From JAGOBX01 sp036733285 (GTDB taxonomy: Bacteria; JAGOBX01), in contig DAINAU010000095.1 of assembly GCA_036733285.1 (NCBI GenBank), positions 1-16,600 of the forward strand: DNA of 16,600 bases, written 5' to 3'. Each line of letters starts with the position of its first letter. The first letter of the stretch is position 1. The translations under genes were made by a program, and so were the position numbers. The notes under the pieces are model-generated. The model ran no database searches. It saw only the letters and a list, made by a program, of their open reading frames with translations, and had not been told where the DNA came from. This document shows, in pieces, positions 1 through 6,952 of this stretch.

Positions 1-259
1 TTTTTTTCAATATGGTATCAGATTCGTTCCCCTGACTTCGGGTTGTCTGAAATTGCAAACAATGAATAAATAAAGTCCGGCAGTAAAAATTCGCGGATTA
101 ATTTCCCGCGTATCGTTCGGTTTTTCGGACTCCGTTTGACGGAATCCGTGCGCCGCGTTCGATAGCGTTATGATAGTCGTTTATAGCATCTTATCAATTA
201 ATTTCTTTCATTTTTGGCAAGAATGTTTTTTGAAGCGCTTTGAAACTAATATAAATTAC

Positions 260-279
260 AGCGTCTTAACGCTTTTTTT
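260..279 (+). terminator. Compact intrinsic terminator-like hairpin
   Basis: A 5-bp perfect stem, AGCGT and ACGCT, encloses the four-base loop CTTA and is followed at once by a run of seven T. It reads as a terminator only on the plus strand; on the minus strand the run becomes A-rich and lies before the stem. It could end a plus-strand transcript that enters from the left edge. Confidence 0.45.
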
Positions 280-335
280 AATCTTCAACTTTTAAAAAGT
301 CGAGGAAATCGTGAAATTGTTTTCGATTATTATAT

Positions 336-405
336 TAAGCCGAATTTTTGGAAAAGGATTAAGAGCAAATTATACGGTTATCCTTTTCCGATAAAATTCG
401 GCTTA
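336..405 (-). terminator. Long imperfect hairpin directly after rplC
   Basis: The arms at 336-358 and 381-405 are complementary over about 23 bp with one small bulge, and enclose a loop of about 22 nt. On the minus strand the hairpin begins about 25 nt after the rplC stop codon, so it is well placed to end or protect the rplC mRNA. No clear U-run follows on either strand, so a classical intrinsic terminator is not proven. An RNA-stabilising hairpin or a small repeat element fits equally well. Confidence 0.4.
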
Positions 406-429
406 GGCAATTGTAATTTCCGTCTAAAA

Positions 430-1077
430 TTATTTCGTATGATGTTTGGAAGGTCTGATTACAAGGTAGCTGTTTTTTCTGCCGGGAACCGCTCCTTTAA
501 TCAACAATATATTTTTTTCCGGCTGAATGTCCACGATTTCAAGATTTACCGAAGTGACTTTTTCCGAACCCATTCTTCCCGGCATTCTCAAACCTTTAAA
601 AACGCGGCTTGGGTCTGAATGTTGACCTACCGAACCGCCGTGTCTGAAAAATTCGTGAGTTCCGTGACTGCCTTTTCCGCCGCCCATATTGTGCCGTTTC
701 ATTACTCCGGCATATCCTTTTCCTTTGCTCGTTCCAATTACGTCTATGTATTCGCCTTTTTTGAAAATTTCCACGTTAATTTGGTTTCCGACCTCATACT
801 GGTTGACTTGGTCGTCGTTGTCTAAACGCATTTCTCTTACAAATCTCAATGGTTTTGAATTCGATTTCTCAAAATGTTTTAACATGGGTTTTGATACATT
901 TTTAGGTTTTCTTTCATCAAAACCGAGTTGAACGGCGGAGTATTTATCCGTATTTGATAATTTTTTTTGTAAAACCGCGCAAGGTCCGGCTTCAACTACG
1001 GTTACCGGCACTTCAGTTCCGTCTTCTTGAAAGACTTGAGTCATTCCGATTTTTTTTCCTAATATACATACGCTCAT
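430..1077 (-). CDS. rplC: 50S ribosomal protein L3
   Basis: L3 is one of the first proteins to join the large subunit; its central loop reaches towards the peptidyl-transferase centre. The 215-aa product is full length. It opens with the family's N-terminus (ILGKKIGMTQVF) and carries the conserved GTSKGKGYAGVMKRH segment (about 115-129) and the VFKGLRMPGRMG segment (about 159-170). Gln152, in GSVGQ, matches the glutamine that PrmB methylates in E. coli L3. The start is supported by a Shine-Dalgarno AAGGTG (1087-1092) nine bases upstream. The neighbours are odd. L3 normally sits between rpsJ and rplD in the S10 operon. Here a coiled-coil gene lies upstream, about 430 non-coding bases lie downstream, and the gene has its own promoter. 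Confidence 0.97.
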   Translation of the reverse strand: MSVCILGKKIGMTQVFQEDGTEVPVTVVEAGPCAVLQKKLSNTDKYSAVQLGFDERKPKNVSKPMLKHFEKSNSKPLRFVREMRLDNDDQVNQYEVGNQINVEIFKKGEYIDVIGTSKGKGYAGVMKRHNMGGGKGSHGTHEFFRHGGSVGQHSDPSRVFKGLRMPGRMGSEKVTSVNLEIVDIQPEKNILLIKGAVPGRKNSYLVIRPSKHHTK

Positions 1078-1120
1078 TTAATATCACACCTTTTATCTCA
1101 AATTTATAATTAAATATGCA

Positions 1121-1148
1121 ATCATATTTATTAATTTTAAAAAGTCAA
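1121..1148 (-). promoter_or_regulatory. Promoter of rplC
   Basis: Reading the minus strand, a -35 box TTGACT (1143-1148) is followed after 16 bases by a -10 box TATGAT (1121-1126). It lies in the gap between the coiled-coil gene and rplC, so L3 can be made independently of the genes upstream. Start would fall near 1114, giving a leader of roughly 35-40 nt that includes the rplC ribosome binding site. Confidence 0.6.
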
Positions 1149-1162
1149 TTATTTTTATTAAT

Positions 1163-2344
1163 TTATAATAAATTATTTTCTTTTATGTCGTCAAAAAGCT
1201 TTTCCGAATCTATATTGTTTAATTCTTCAAGTTCGTTTTCAATCATTTTCTCAATATCAATCTTTTCAATATTTTCGTTTGTAACTTTAGAATTACTCTC
1301 TTCCGTTTCTTCTGAATCTATTTCGTCCGACCCGGATTCTATTTCTTTTTCGATGTTCTTTAATTCTTTTTCAAGTTCGCCGTTATTTATTATCGCGTCA
1401 AAATCGCTCAACGAATCGCCGCTTATATCTAAACCGTCAACCAACTGTTTTTTTGTCGCGGAAGATTTATCGCCTGTTTCATTTTTGCTTTGAATATTTT
1501 TTTTTATGAATTCAGATTCGCCGTTTTTTATTTCATTTAACGGCGAATAATCCTTTTCAATGCTATTTATTTCATTTAACAGCGAATAATCTTTTTCAAT
1601 TTCTATGCCTATTTTATCGACTTCAGATAAAATAGATTCGATTTTATCATTTCCTTTAATCGTTGAATTTTCTATTTCCCTCAATTCTTCATCGTCAAAA
1701 TTTTTATCATCCAAATCTGAATCTGAATAATCGACGGTTTTATCGTCTTTAGCTTCGGCGTCTTTTTTTAAATTATTTAATTCTAAATACGCGCTTTCAA
1801 ATTCTTCATTGATTTTATCGGTCGTTTCTTCAATGCTTGTAATGTTTTGAGTTAATTCGGTTTTGACCTCTTTTAAAACGTTTTCAGCGTCCTCGATTGC
1901 GTTTTCCTCGATTCGTCTGATGGCTCTGTCGATTTGTTCTTCGCCTTCGCCGGATTCGGAAACGTATGGCATTACCTCAGGCGATTCGGATTGACATTGC
2001 CGGTTTTCTTTTATATCGTAAATTGTCTTTTCGTAGAATTCTTTTACTTTAACGTTTTTAGTTAAAACGTCCAGCAAACCCGTTAATTCTAAAATTATTT
2101 CGCGCTGTTTGATAAGTTCGCCTATAGATGTTTTGACTTGTTTTAGCTTATCGATTTTTTCATTAAGAAAATCTATTTTGCCTTCAAGCTGTTCGATCAA
2201 TATTTTTTGGAGTTCGACTATTTTATCGGAATTTTCTTTTACGAGAACATCCGCGTTTTCAAATTCCTCAATCTCGCTTTCAAGGCATAAAACTTTATTT
2301 TTTAATTCCTCGATTTTCTTCAGGTTTTTCGATATTTTACACAT
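1163..2344 (-). CDS. Acidic coiled-coil protein of unknown function
   Basis: I do not recognise a family. The 393-aa product is strongly charged and mostly acidic. Residues 1-95 read as a coiled coil, with leucine/isoleucine heptads such as KKIEELKNKVLCLESEIEEF. A middle section (about 130-200) has further helical Glu/Lys repeats. The C-terminal half is rich in Asp, Glu, Ser and Asn and looks disordered, ending in another acidic helix. There is no signal peptide or membrane segment, so it is probably cytosolic. A 13-residue unit, IEKDYS(L/P)LNEI plus two residues, occurs twice in tandem. The gene begins 45 bases after the rpmB stop and is probably co-transcribed with it. No clear Shine-Dalgarno precedes the ATG. 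A structural, scaffold or ribosome-linked role would be a guess based only on position. Confidence 0.8.
   Translation of the reverse strand: MCKISKNLKKIEELKNKVLCLESEIEEFENADVLVKENSDKIVELQKILIEQLEGKIDFLNEKIDKLKQVKTSIGELIKQREIILELTGLLDVLTKNVKVKEFYEKTIYDIKENRQCQSESPEVMPYVSESGEGEEQIDRAIRRIEENAIEDAENVLKEVKTELTQNITSIEETTDKINEEFESAYLELNNLKKDAEAKDDKTVDYSDSDLDDKNFDDEELREIENSTIKGNDKIESILSEVDKIGIEIEKDYSLLNEINSIEKDYSPLNEIKNGESEFIKKNIQSKNETGDKSSATKKQLVDGLDISGDSLSDFDAIINNGELEKELKNIEKEIESGSDEIDSEETEESNSKVTNENIEKIDIEKMIENELEELNNIDSEKLFDDIKENNLL
1529..1606. repeat. 39-bp tandem duplication inside the coiled-coil gene
   Basis: Two near-identical 39-bp units lie head to tail. In protein they give IEKDYSLLNEINS followed by IEKDYSPLNEIKN. 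The few base differences suggest a fairly recent in-frame duplication within a part of the protein that tolerates length change. Confidence 0.8.
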
Positions 2345-2389
2345 TTTTTTATTTCGATATAATAAAATATTCGTTTATATAAAATAGAT

Positions 2390-2584
2390 TTACGATACGG
2401 CTTTTTGAATTTTGTTTGACTTGATGCATCTTGCGCAAACCCTTACGTATTTCGTCGAGCCGCCGATTTTCGCCTTAATATTTTGCAAATTGGGTTTCCA
2501 CACTCTTTTAGTTTTATTATGAGCATGACTAACTATATTCCCTTTGCTGATGGTTTTTCCGCATATTTCGCATTTGATAGCCAT
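2390..2584 (-). CDS. rpmB: 50S ribosomal protein L28
   Basis: A small large-subunit protein of 64 aa. It begins MAIKCEICGK and contains the family signature VSHAHNKTKRVWKPNLQ. Two cysteine pairs, CEIC (5-8) and CARC (51-54), form a zinc ribbon, so this is the zinc-binding (C+) type of L28. The start is set by an AGGAGA Shine-Dalgarno (2593-2598) eight bases upstream. It lies between the AsmA-like gene and the coiled-coil gene, all on the same strand, and probably begins a transcript of its own. Confidence 0.96.
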   Translation of the reverse strand: MAIKCEICGKTISKGNIVSHAHNKTKRVWKPNLQNIKAKIGGSTKYVRVCARCIKSNKIQKAVS

Positions 2585-2631
2585 AATTAAATTCTCCTAA
2601 ATCAAATAATAAAATACAAAATTATTTTTTA

Positions 2632-2660
2632 ATTTTACTTCTTTTTTTAAAAAAAAACAA
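2632..2660 (-). promoter_or_regulatory. Candidate promoter of rpmB
   Basis: On the minus strand TTGTTT (2655-2660) and TAAAAT (2632-2637) are separated by 17 bases, about 40 nt before the rpmB ribosome binding site. The surroundings are nearly all A and T, so chance matches are likely. An A8C/GT8 palindrome at 2650-2669 overlaps the -35 box and the stop codon of the gene upstream, and might act as a weak terminator. Confidence 0.35.
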
Positions 2661-2667
2661 GTTTTTT

Positions 2668-3435
2668 TTAGTTTTTATTTTTTAAAATAATATCGGCTAA
2701 ACTAATGTTTTCAGAATTAACCTCGATAACTAGAGTTTTATTGAATTCAATTTTTTTAATTCTTTCAAGTCTTTTTATGAAATCGCGATTTAGAGAAATA
2801 TATTCTCCGGTAAAATTTAATTCCGAGTATAAGTTGAAATGCCGAGCGCCCGATAATTTTATGCCTCCGGTTATTTTTCCGTTTGCGTTTCCGGATAAGT
2901 TTATCCGGTTTATTTTCGCTTTCCTTCCGTTAATTTTTACGTCGAATAATATCTCGTTAAAAAATATTTGCGGCGATTCTTTTCCGAACGCTAATTTATT
3001 CGTTATATCTGTCCAGCCGGTATGTTTCAGTATATAATTGTTTTTTAATAATCCGGCAAATCTTGAATATTTTTCATTTATTGATATTGCTCCGGAGGTT
3101 ATAAAAGACTCTCCGTATTTGTCGCACAATATTACATTTGAGAATTCGATGTTCATTAAAAAGATAAAATATTTGAAGAATTTCGACGGTTTAACCGTTA
3201 ATTCGTTTATTTTTAAATTGATTTCGCCGGATTTGTTTTTTAATTCCAATTTTTCAAATCTATATCCGAACGGAAATATATAAGAAATTTTTTTAAAGCG
3301 GAAATCGTATCCCGTTTCGTTAATTTTTGACGATATATAATGCCCTATGATTACGGGCGAATAAAAGGGAAACAAAATAACGCTGAACAGAAATGCCGAA
3401 AAAAATAGAATCTTGACTGTTTTAATTGTTTTCAT
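2668..3435 (-). CDS. Membrane-anchored AsmA/GspN-like protein
   Basis: The product is 255 aa from the preferred ATG at 3435. Residues 8-28 form an N-terminal hydrophobic anchor after a lysine-rich start (MKTIKTVKILFF). The rest is predicted to lie in the periplasm. The pattern of short beta-strand segments, including FPFGYRFEKLELKNKSG and GKITGGIKLSGARHFNLYSELNFTGEY, resembles AsmA-type and GspN-type envelope proteins, which link inner membrane to outer-membrane assembly or type II secretion. This match is by pattern only. The chosen start overlaps the kinase stop as ATGA, the usual sign of translational coupling; an in-frame ATG six codons earlier (3453) is the alternative. It is the last gene of the five-gene signalling operon. 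No other secretion genes are nearby. Confidence 0.6.
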   Translation of the reverse strand: MKTIKTVKILFFSAFLFSVILFPFYSPVIIGHYISSKINETGYDFRFKKISYIFPFGYRFEKLELKNKSGEINLKINELTVKPSKFFKYFIFLMNIEFSNVILCDKYGESFITSGAISINEKYSRFAGLLKNNYILKHTGWTDITNKLAFGKESPQIFFNEILFDVKINGRKAKINRINLSGNANGKITGGIKLSGARHFNLYSELNFTGEYISLNRDFIKRLERIKKIEFNKTLVIEVNSENISLADIILKNKN

Positions 3436-5216
3436 ATTTCCGGGACGTTCCATTTTATAATGAATTTTGCGTATCCGGAGGATTTTGAAAAACCCGGCAG
3501 CTCGCCGGTATTCAAAGACTCCTCGAATTCGGATTCGACTTTTATTGTTCCGTTATACAGTTTTATTATGCTGTATGAAATGCTTAAACCGAGTCCGGTT
3601 CCGTCTCCCTGTTTTTTTGTGGTGAAATACGGATCGAAGATTTTATCAAGATGTTCTTTTTTTATGCCTGACCCGTTGTCAAAAAATTCCGCTATTATAT
3701 TTTTTTCATTTTCATAAATCTTTATGTTTATAATTTTGTTTTGTTTTCCGGAATGTTTTAAAGAATAAATAGAATTAAAAGTCAGATTGACAAAAACCTG
3801 TTTTATCTGGTCGGCGTTCGCGTATATAACCGGATTCTTCGAGTTATTGTCGAATGATACGATTATATTGTTTTTTTTACATTCGAGACTGAACAATGAA
3901 ATCGTGTTGGAAATCACCGAACTGATATTTACCGGTTCGGTAATATTTTCGGCGGGACGCGCAAAATTCAACAGATTGCTGATTGTGTTTTTACAGCGTT
4001 TAGCGTCGTCTTCGATTATCTGAACGTATTTAAAAAGTTTGGGCTCTTTTTGGGGGTCTATTTTTTCAAGCATCAGTTGAGCGTATCCGAGAATAGTGAC
4101 AAGCGGATTGTTTATTTCGTGAGAAATTCCCGCGGATAATTGTCCGATTGACGCGAGTTTATTCGTTCTAATTAAATTTTCCTGGGCGTCTTTGAGTTTA
4201 TATACCATTTCATTGAATAATTGAGCGAGTTCGTAGACTTCGTCTTTTCCGGATTGATTCAATTTTACGGGTTCGAGTTCGGTTTTTTTTATGCTTCCGT
4301 TTATGGTTTCAGTTAAAGCTTTGACGGGCGCGATAATTTTGTTCGCGGTAAAAACTCCAAGTAAAATGCTTCCCAGTATTAGAACAAATCCAATCACTAT
4401 AAATCTTCTTATTGTAAGCCAAATGACATATTTGCTTTCCGACCTGTCCACTCCGGTTATTACGACGAGTCCGTTTTCTTTTTGAAAATTATAATTGACG
4501 AGATAATTTGAAACTTTATTGTTTTCTTTTGGAATATTTGAAAAACCGGTTTTCAACAAAACATCCGGAGTCGATTTAGAGCCGGCGACAATTTTTTTGT
4601 TTGTATAATCGTATAAACACAAAAATGTTTTTTTGTCGGTTCTTATATTTTCAACGAACTCGTCGTCAAGCTTAAAAATTATAAGAATATATCCGAGCGA
4701 ATGATTTGAATCCTTATCGGTTATCGAAGCGCCGTAAAACGAATAAAATAAATCGCCGGTTCTGGAAACGCCTGACGTCTTTTGTTTAGACCGGCAAAAT
4801 TCAAGAAGCCGCCGCTCCACGGCTTCCTTATATTGATTATCTTTATAAAAATATGATTTTACCGTCGCGGAGTTATTTATTATTCCGATTGCCGAGATAT
4901 TGTTTTCCTCGAAAATCAGCTTTATTTTTCCGGCCACCTGATTGCTCATATTAAGAAATAATTTTATTTTTAGTTCGTCGTCAGCGTTTAAGGTTTCAAA
5001 GATTAATTTGGCTTTTGCGTTGTTGGTTAATTCGTCGTAATATTCCGAACTGATTTTTGCAAGGTTTCTTGAAAATGTCAATTCTACAATTTCAATCAAT
5101 ACATTTACGGCGAAAAAAAACGAGAACAATAAAGGAATAACCGATAACAATAGAAATATTAATACGAATTTCGATTTGAGGGATATGAGAATTTTAGATA
5201 CTATTTTTTTTTTCAT
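3432..5216 (-). CDS. Membrane sensor histidine kinase (HAMP, HisKA, HATPase)
   Basis: A 594-aa transmembrane kinase that should phosphorylate itself on histidine and pass the phosphate to a response regulator. A first membrane helix (about 17-42) and a second (about 268-290) enclose an extracytoplasmic sensor region of about 220 residues. A HAMP linker (about 291-345) follows. The HisKA motif GISHEINNP carries the phospho-acceptor His366. The ATPase domain shows the N-box Asn481, DNGSGI (513-518), the F-box FDPYFTTK and the glycine loop GTGLGLS (539-545). All catalytic motifs are intact, and the layout resembles NtrB/AtoS-type kinases. It overlaps the upstream kinase by 23 bases and is coupled to the AsmA-like gene by ATGA. 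No response regulator is encoded beside it, so its partner is unknown. Confidence 0.93.
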   Translation of the reverse strand: MKKKIVSKILISLKSKFVLIFLLLSVIPLLFSFFFAVNVLIEIVELTFSRNLAKISSEYYDELTNNAKAKLIFETLNADDELKIKLFLNMSNQVAGKIKLIFEENNISAIGIINNSATVKSYFYKDNQYKEAVERRLLEFCRSKQKTSGVSRTGDLFYSFYGASITDKDSNHSLGYILIIFKLDDEFVENIRTDKKTFLCLYDYTNKKIVAGSKSTPDVLLKTGFSNIPKENNKVSNYLVNYNFQKENGLVVITGVDRSESKYVIWLTIRRFIVIGFVLILGSILLGVFTANKIIAPVKALTETINGSIKKTELEPVKLNQSGKDEVYELAQLFNEMVYKLKDAQENLIRTNKLASIGQLSAGISHEINNPLVTILGYAQLMLEKIDPQKEPKLFKYVQIIEDDAKRCKNTISNLLNFARPAENITEPVNISSVISNTISLFSLECKKNNIIVSFDNNSKNPVIYANADQIKQVFVNLTFNSIYSLKHSGKQNKIINIKIYENEKNIIAEFFDNGSGIKKEHLDKIFDPYFTTKKQGDGTGLGLSISYSIIKLYNGTIKVESEFEESLNTGELPGFSKSSGYAKFIIKWNVPEI

Positions 5217-6522
5217 AAAATGGAATCCCGCCGGTTTTGGATTGAACTATAAATTCTATTAGACGGTTTAATTCGTCGATTCCCAAAGGTTGTATGAGAA
5301 AATATATTTTTTGATTGAAGGTTGAAATCCAATTTTCTCCGGCATTTTCGTTTAATAAAAGCGCAATGCGTTTGCCTGAAAGCTTTGAGAATTTTTCTTT
5401 TTCCTTGATTTTACCCGTATGCCGGGAATCTATGATAATTGCGTCGCATTCGTCAATTAAATCAATATTAGCGGAAACGGTAATATTATTTTTTATCAGC
5501 AAATCTTTTATTATATGATTTTCATATTCGTTGGAATCAATAAACAATACGGTTCGATTCAGATTCAAATTATGGTTTATTATATTTGCAAGTTTCAATC
5601 CGGTTTGATTGGATTCGGCTATAATGTTTTTTGATACCGGAAGTTTTATTTTAAATTCGGTGAATTTGTCCGGTTCCGAACATACGGCGATATCGCCGCC
5701 GGATTCCAAAATAATTTTTCTTATAACCGACAATCCCAGACCCGAGCCGTATGGTTTGGTTGTAAAAAACGGATTGAAAATATTTTTTTGAACAGCCGAG
5801 TCCATCCCCCTTCCCGAATCCCATACCGACAAATAAAACCATTCTTGATAATTATAGGTTTTAACGATTATTTTTCGGCCGCTGGAATTTTTGAGCGCGT
5901 CAACCGAATTAATAATGAGATTCGATACTATGGAATAAAAATCCGAAATATTGAATATTATATTTGATTTGTTTAAAAATTCGGTTTCAATTCTTATGTC
6001 AAACTCTTTTATTTTATAATTCATCAAATCTATTATGCCGGATATTTCGGTTTCCGGCGAAAATTTTTTTATTTCTCGCAGTTCCGCGTGTTTTGACAAA
6101 TTCATAAGTTTTTCCACAATCAGTCCTGCGCGTTCAATCAAATCGAATATTTTTTTTGAAAAAACGGTATTCTCGCCGGAAGACATTGATTCGAGATAAC
6201 CGGAAATGCCGGATAAAATATTATTGAATTCATGCGCGACTCCGCCGGACAACAAAGCTATCGCGTTGTTTTTTTCAACTTCTACAATATCGGATTTTAA
6301 AGTCGAACATTTCGTTACTATTGTATTTATGCCGTTAATCAATTCTGAAAATAAATTCCGTATTTCTTCGTCCGGGAATGAATCGTTTTCAACGAGTCCT
6401 GAGATTGATTTTTCAAATTCTGGAGTTTTGAAAAGCGCCGTAATGCGTTCGCCGGAATTTTCAGCGGATTTTATCCGGCTGATTATGTTCGTTAAAAATG
6501 TTTTTAGCGCTGCGTCATTCAT
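5194..6522 (-). CDS. Soluble histidine kinase with degenerate receiver-like tail
   Basis: The 442-aa product has no membrane helix or signal peptide and so is cytosolic. Residues 1-85 are helical and unrecognised. The HisKA motif GGVAHEFNN carries His97. The ATPase domain has N-box Asn205, DSGRGM (235-240), FNPFFTTK (249-256) and GSGLGLS (259-265). The last 120 residues fold-match a receiver: VLFIDSNE with Asp329, and AIIIDSR with a possible phospho-acceptor Asp365. The conserved Thr/Ser of strand 4 is replaced by Asn391 (ALLLNEN) and the conserved Lys of strand 5 by Gln411 (FLIQPL). The tail is therefore probably a pseudo-receiver used for regulation or binding. The gene overlaps both neighbours, by 8 and 23 bases. 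Confidence 0.9.
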   Translation of the reverse strand: MNDAALKTFLTNIISRIKSAENSGERITALFKTPEFEKSISGLVENDSFPDEEIRNLFSELINGINTIVTKCSTLKSDIVEVEKNNAIALLSGGVAHEFNNILSGISGYLESMSSGENTVFSKKIFDLIERAGLIVEKLMNLSKHAELREIKKFSPETEISGIIDLMNYKIKEFDIRIETEFLNKSNIIFNISDFYSIVSNLIINSVDALKNSSGRKIIVKTYNYQEWFYLSVWDSGRGMDSAVQKNIFNPFFTTKPYGSGLGLSVIRKIILESGGDIAVCSEPDKFTEFKIKLPVSKNIIAESNQTGLKLANIINHNLNLNRTVLFIDSNEYENHIIKDLLIKNNITVSANIDLIDECDAIIIDSRHTGKIKEKEKFSKLSGKRIALLLNENAGENWISTFNQKIYFLIQPLGIDELNRLIEFIVQSKTGGIPFYEKKNSI

Positions 6523-6952
6523 CTGTTTGCCGTATTTTAAAGTTTATTTTAAAGCGGTTGACTCCGTTTTCTCTATAATAATTAAATTCGTCCGCTATTT
6601 CTGAAATAAGATAAAAACCGGCTCCTTTAAACGAACGTTTGAATCGTTCCGGCTGGTATCCGCCGTATTCTACCGGATTATCATCCCGAACTTCAAACTC
6701 TAATCCGATGTTCGGTTTTTCAATTAAAAGTTTAATTTTTATCGTTTCGCATTGAGAAATAGTTTTATTATGTTCGATTATGTTCGTCAGAAGTTCGTCG
6801 GAACAAAAAATAATATTTTTTAATAATACTTCGTCAATAAGCGGATTTGTATTTTTTACCGTTTCTTTTATGATAATTTTCGTATAAGCCGCGTATTTTT
6901 TATCGGGAAAAACGGCTATATTAAAAATCGAATTACTGGACGTCGAATTCAT
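6515..6952 (-). CDS. RsbW/SpoIIAB-like anti-sigma-type ATPase
   Basis: This 145-aa protein is a small GHKL-fold ATPase of the HATPase_c_2 type. Such proteins hold a sigma factor or other target inactive and phosphorylate a STAS antagonist on serine. The N-box is DELLTNIIEH with Asn57. A reduced G1 motif, RDDN, lies at 89-92. The second glycine loop, KGAGFYLISEIADEF (109-123), matches the RsbW pattern G-x-G-x-x-L-I-x-x-x-x-D-E. The length fits the family. It overlaps the STAS gene by 20 bases and the downstream kinase by 8, so all three should be made together. No sigma factor lies in the window. It could equally regulate a non-sigma partner, as other partner-switch ATPases do. Confidence 0.85.
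   Translation of the reverse strand: MNSTSSNSIFNIAVFPDKKYAAYTKIIIKETVKNTNPLIDEVLLKNIIFCSDELLTNIIEHNKTISQCETIKIKLLIEKPNIGLEFEVRDDNPVEYGGYQPERFKRSFKGAGFYLISEIADEFNYYRENGVNRFKINFKIRQTDE

Larger units (their letters stand above)
1..429. other. Intergenic region with several inverted repeats, no clear gene
   Basis: No convincing gene lies here. Two plus-strand frames are open from the left edge to stops at 67-69 and 71-73, so the tail of a plus-strand gene may enter the window, but neither tail is recognisable. Positions 91-175 are richer in G+C than the surroundings and hold compact inverted repeats: CGCGG/CCGCG around 92-110 and a 9-bp stem around 126-150. The second stem pairs fully on the minus strand only, by a G-U wobble. 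A compact plus-strand terminator-like hairpin sits at 260-279, and a long 23-bp inverted repeat sits at 336-405, just after the rplC stop. The region could be a structured RNA or leader, or simply a convergent 3' zone. Confidence 0.5.

Noticed and set aside
72..80. AAAGTCCGG resembling part of the RNase P RNA core
   Set aside because: Only nine bases match, the flanking GAGGA and the distal ACAGAAA-type partner are missing, and the expected fold is absent.
619..825. Plus-strand reading frames opposite rplC (also 689-931)
   Set aside because: They are antisense shadows of a certain ribosomal gene, with low-complexity products and no ribosome binding site.
1116..1493. Plus-strand frame rich in Ser and Phe opposite the coiled-coil gene
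   Set aside because: Its composition is what the antisense of a Glu/Lys/Asn-rich gene yields, and no start signal precedes it.
3432..6522. The two adjacent kinases as one gene split by frameshift
   Set aside because: Each has its own complete HisKA and ATPase domains, and the 23-base overlap is normal for coupled genes.
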